Assembly (NCBI GenBank): GCA_022704985.1
Contig: JAKJFI010000041.1
Span: 1 to 7,519 of the forward strand
Source of the DNA: Candidatus Omnitrophota bacterium
Lineage (GTDB): Bacteria > Ratteibacteria > UBA8468 > B48-G9 > JAFGKM01
Length of the DNA: 7,519 nucleotides
Direction: 5' to 3'
Shown here: positions 5,533 through 7,519 of the stretch, piece by piece
How positions within the stretch are numbered: position 1 is the stretch's first letter
Layout: every line of letters starts with the position of its first letter
Program-made: the position numbers and the translations under genes
Notes under the pieces: generated by a model
What the model saw: only the letters and a program-made list of their open reading frames with translations
Database searches by the model: none
What the model was told of the DNA's origin: nothing

Positions 5533-6387
5533 TTAGTTGTCCTGAAATACCCTTATGAGGGAGCGTATGTCAAGCTTTTTCTGGTAGAGCGCCTTGCCTA
5601 TTATGACGCCGTCCGGTCTGTTCTTAAGGGTTCGCAGCGCGTTTATGTCGGACTCAGTCGTGACTCCTCCGGAGATGATTATTTCCAGGGGTTTCTCTTT
5701 GCAATGTGAAACCTTGTTGAGAATTGTCTCCGTTGATTTTACGTCTATTCCATCCAGCGTTCCATCTCTGTCAACGTTGGTGATAATAAACCTCCGGTAC
5801 CCTTGTTCAAGTAGTTTCCCTATCATGTAGTGCGGGGTCAGGGGGACGGAAACTTCCCATCCGCTCAACGCCGTTTCATCCTTCCTGTAATCTATGGCTA
5901 CCATTATTTTTTCCTTCAGCCTGCTGTCCAGTCTTTCCATCATATCAGGTTCAGGGAGCTCGATATCTTCCCGAAATTCCTTGCCGCCGCGCTGGTAGAA
6001 GAGTTTTATATCGTTTTTTGTAAACCCTTCCTTCATTGCGAGCGGTAGAAGGATGGACGTGCCGATTATGAAGAAATCCACGCCCATGCCGGCAAATTTT
6101 TCGACCTGTCCGGATTTCCTTATGCCGCCTCCGAGCTGTATCCTGCATTCCGGCGAATACATGTTCCTGATTTCCGCTATCTGTCTGAGAGCGTCCTCCT
6201 CCATTTCCAGTTTTCCGGTATGTGCTCCCCAGAGGAATACGACGTGCAGTCTCTTGATGCCGGCGAGCATATAATCGCGGACAACATCTTGCACGCTGGC
6301 CGCATACCGGACGACCTTGCTGAAGTCGCCCTTGTACAGCCGTACAATCTCATTACTTCTTAAATCTACGGCGGGGATAATTAGCAT
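5533..6387 (-). CDS. Enlarged, diverged HisA-like phosphoribosyl isomerase barrel protein
   Basis: A 284-residue TIM-barrel protein of the HisA/HisF family, closer to HisA. HisA isomerises ProFAR to PRFAR in histidine synthesis. The first catalytic Asp (Asp8 in IIPAVDL), GGGIR (86-90), FIIGTSI, the second catalytic Asp (Asp166 in VAIDYR), GW (176-177), the Thr-bearing TNVDRDGTLDG (203-213), ISGGV (238-242) and VIIGKALY (261-268) are all present. Two features are odd. HisA is usually about 240-250 residues; here about 30 extra, charged residues lie between GTSI (109-112) and Asp166. In addition, the usual HVVDLDGA after the second strand reads HVVFLWGA, with Phe51 for Asp. No other histidine gene is in the window. 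The gene overlaps the end of topA by 35 bases, and its best Shine-Dalgarno match, GGAG (6404-6401), lies a long 13 bases from the ATG, so it may rely on coupling to topA translation. It may be the cell's genuine HisA or a relative with another sugar-phosphate substrate. Confidence 0.8.
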   Translation of the reverse strand: MLIIPAVDLRSNEIVRLYKGDFSKVVRYAASVQDVVRDYMLAGIKRLHVVFLWGAHTGKLEMEEDALRQIAEIRNMYSPECRIQLGGGIRKSGQVEKFAGMGVDFFIIGTSILLPLAMKEGFTKNDIKLFYQRGGKEFREDIELPEPDMMERLDSRLKEKIMVAIDYRKDETALSGWEVSVPLTPHYMIGKLLEQGYRRFIITNVDRDGTLDGIDVKSTETILNKVSHCKEKPLEIIISGGVTTESDINALRTLKNRPDGVIIGKALYQKKLDIRSLIRVFQDN

Positions 6388-7519
6388 TTTTTCTGATTTT
6401 CTCCGTATGTTTGCATTTAGGATAATTTGGACAGGCGAGGAACGTGCCGAATTTTCCTTTTTTCATCGTGAGTGGAACCTTGCAGTCGGGACATGTTCTG
6501 TCTCCCACGATTTTCTCGTCAACGATATTCTCTTTGTAGGTGCATCCGGGAAAGTTTGGACATCCGAGAAACATTCCAAACCGCCCCTTTTTTACCGTAA
6601 GGGGGACACCGCATTTGGGGCAGGTTTTCTCGCCAGCCAGCACTTCGTCGAATATCTTGCTTGATTTGTCAGCCTCTTTCTCCATCTTCGACAGGAGAGG
6701 TTTGTAGCTGTCGTAGAATTCTTTCAGGACAGCTGTCCATTTTATCTCCCCGTCCGCTATCCTGTCCAGGTCATCTTCCATCCTCGCGGTGAAATCAATC
6801 TTTATTATGTCCTGGAAAAAATTCATCAGGATTTCATGGACGACCCGGCCTATTTTCAGGGGTATCAATGTGCGTTTTTCCATCTTCACATATCCTCTGT
6901 TGAGCAGGATTGAGATGGTTGGCGCGTAGGTCGATGGTCTGCCGATGTTATTCTTTTCAAGGGTTTTTATAAGGGTTGCCTCGGTATATCTCGGGGGAGG
7001 GCTGGTCTGGTGTTCTTCCTTCACATACTGCAAAACTTCAAGGAGCTCATCCTTGTTTATTTCCGGGGCAAGTTCTTCGCCCCTGTCTATCTTGGTCTCC
7101 CACACTCGCATGAACCCGTTGAATTTAATCGAATTGCTTTCTGCCGTGAAACCGTATATTCCGTTGTTCGCCAGCAGTTTCACGTTGCTCACTTCGGCTT
7201 CTTTCATCTGGCTGGCGGTGAATCTTTCCCATATCAGCTTGTAGAGTCTATACTGGTCCTCGGTCAGAGAGTTTTTGATGCCGTCCGGAGTTCTGAAGGA
7301 CGACGTGGGTCTGATAGCTTCGTGTGCTTCCTGTGCGGACGATGATTTGCTTTTGTAGAAATGCGGTTTTTCAGGAAGGTATTCATCGCCGAAGGTTTCT
7401 CTAATATACTGGATAACCTGATGCTTTGCAGGCTTTGCCACCGAAGGGGAGTCCGTTCTCATGTAGGTAATCAGTCCGATATTCTTGCCCTCTATCCCGA
7501 TTCCTTCGTATAACTGCTG
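6353..7519 (-). CDS. topA: DNA topoisomerase I, C-terminal 388 residues (5' end outside the window)
   Basis: A type IA topoisomerase that relaxes negative supercoils through a transient 5'-phosphotyrosine link. The reading frame is open to the window edge, so the N-terminal Toprim domain lies outside. The active-site tyrosine is residue 19 of the visible part (codon 7465-7463) in GLITYMRTDS. Further marks of the central gate domains are QEAHEAIRPTS, PPRYTEATLIKTLEKNNIGRPSTYAP and ARMEDDLDRIADG. The C-terminus carries two tandem four-cysteine zinc ribbons: Cys300/303/320/326 and Cys343/346/363/369 of the visible part, each CPxC-x16-C-x5-C. A basic tail follows, ending PRRRFKK. Escherichia coli TopA has three such units, so two is within the bacterial range. 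It is the first visible gene of the minus-strand cluster; its last 35 bases overlap the HisA-like gene. Identification is secure. Confidence 0.96.
   Translation of the reverse strand, partial: QQLYEGIGIEGKNIGLITYMRTDSPSVAKPAKHQVIQYIRETFGDEYLPEKPHFYKSKSSSAQEAHEAIRPTSSFRTPDGIKNSLTEDQYRLYKLIWERFTASQMKEAEVSNVKLLANNGIYGFTAESNSIKFNGFMRVWETKIDRGEELAPEINKDELLEVLQYVKEEHQTSPPPRYTEATLIKTLEKNNIGRPSTYAPTISILLNRGYVKMEKRTLIPLKIGRVVHEILMNFFQDIIKIDFTARMEDDLDRIADGEIKWTAVLKEFYDSYKPLLSKMEKEADKSSKIFDEVLAGEKTCPKCGVPLTVKKGRFGMFLGCPNFPGCTYKENIVDEKIVGDRTCPDCKVPLTMKKGKFGTFLACPNYPKCKHTEKIRKNANYPRRRFKK
6413..6622 (-). repeat. Tandem duplicated zinc-ribbon units within topA
   Basis: Two adjacent units at the end of TopA share the same cysteine spacing and much of the intervening sequence. 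Both have VPLT, then KKG, FG, FL, and CPN followed by an aromatic residue and Pro. The units start 43 residues apart. This is an internal protein-level duplication normal for TopA zinc ribbons, where they bind single-stranded DNA and RNA polymerase. It is not a mobile or intergenic repeat. Confidence 0.85.

Noticed and set aside
2981..7519. The topA/HisA-like/PLD/transporter cluster as an anti-phage or other defence system
   Set aside because: A PLD nuclease and a topoisomerase could suggest defence. However, the PLD protein has an export signal, TopA has normal housekeeping motifs, and no recombinase, toxin, nucleotide-sensing domain or composition shift is present.

Overview
The window reads as a stretch of bacterial chromosome made of ordinary protein-coding genes. 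It holds five genes: two cut by the window edges and three complete ones. A sixth reading unit, a six-codon upstream frame, is doubtful. I see no rRNA, tRNA, CRISPR array, insertion sequence or phage gene. Coding density is high; the only gaps are about 160, 47 and 56 bases. Codon use is mixed, with frequent ATA for Ile and AGG/AGA for Arg. Two products carry export signals and two are membrane proteins. A DUF6785/DUF6784-type transporter and a citramalate synthase of the GSU1798 type fit an uncultivated or anaerobic Gram-negative-type lineage (Omnitrophota, Planctomycetota-related, Nitrospirota or Desulfobacterota-like). I cannot fix the phylum from the sequence alone.

Layout. Positions 1-1214 (minus) hold an NfeD-family membrane serine protease that lacks only its last residues. 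It is divergently transcribed from cimA (1377-2933, plus), citramalate synthase, which opens the pyruvate route to isoleucine. The 162 bases between them carry two good sigma70-type promoters, back to back, whose -35 hexamers overlap by five bases. cimA then runs head-on, across 47 bases, into a minus-strand gene cluster read from right to left. In transcription order this is the C-terminal half of topA (6353 to beyond 7519), an enlarged and diverged HisA-like barrel enzyme (5533-6387), a small secreted single-HKD phospholipase D-family protein (4942-5532), and a roughly 14-helix DUF6785-type membrane transporter (2981-4885).

The topA, hisA-like and PLD genes are tightly packed: a 35-base overlap, then a stop codon directly abutting the next start. 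They are probably co-transcribed and partly translationally coupled. The transporter follows after 56 bases and may have its own extended -10 promoter. The functional link between these four genes is not obvious. The most unusual items are the HisA-like protein (an extra segment of about 30 residues before the second catalytic Asp, and Phe replacing a normally conserved Asp) and the shared -35 region of the nfeD/cimA divergent promoters. I do not see evidence for a wholly new multi-gene system; the candidates below are graded accordingly.
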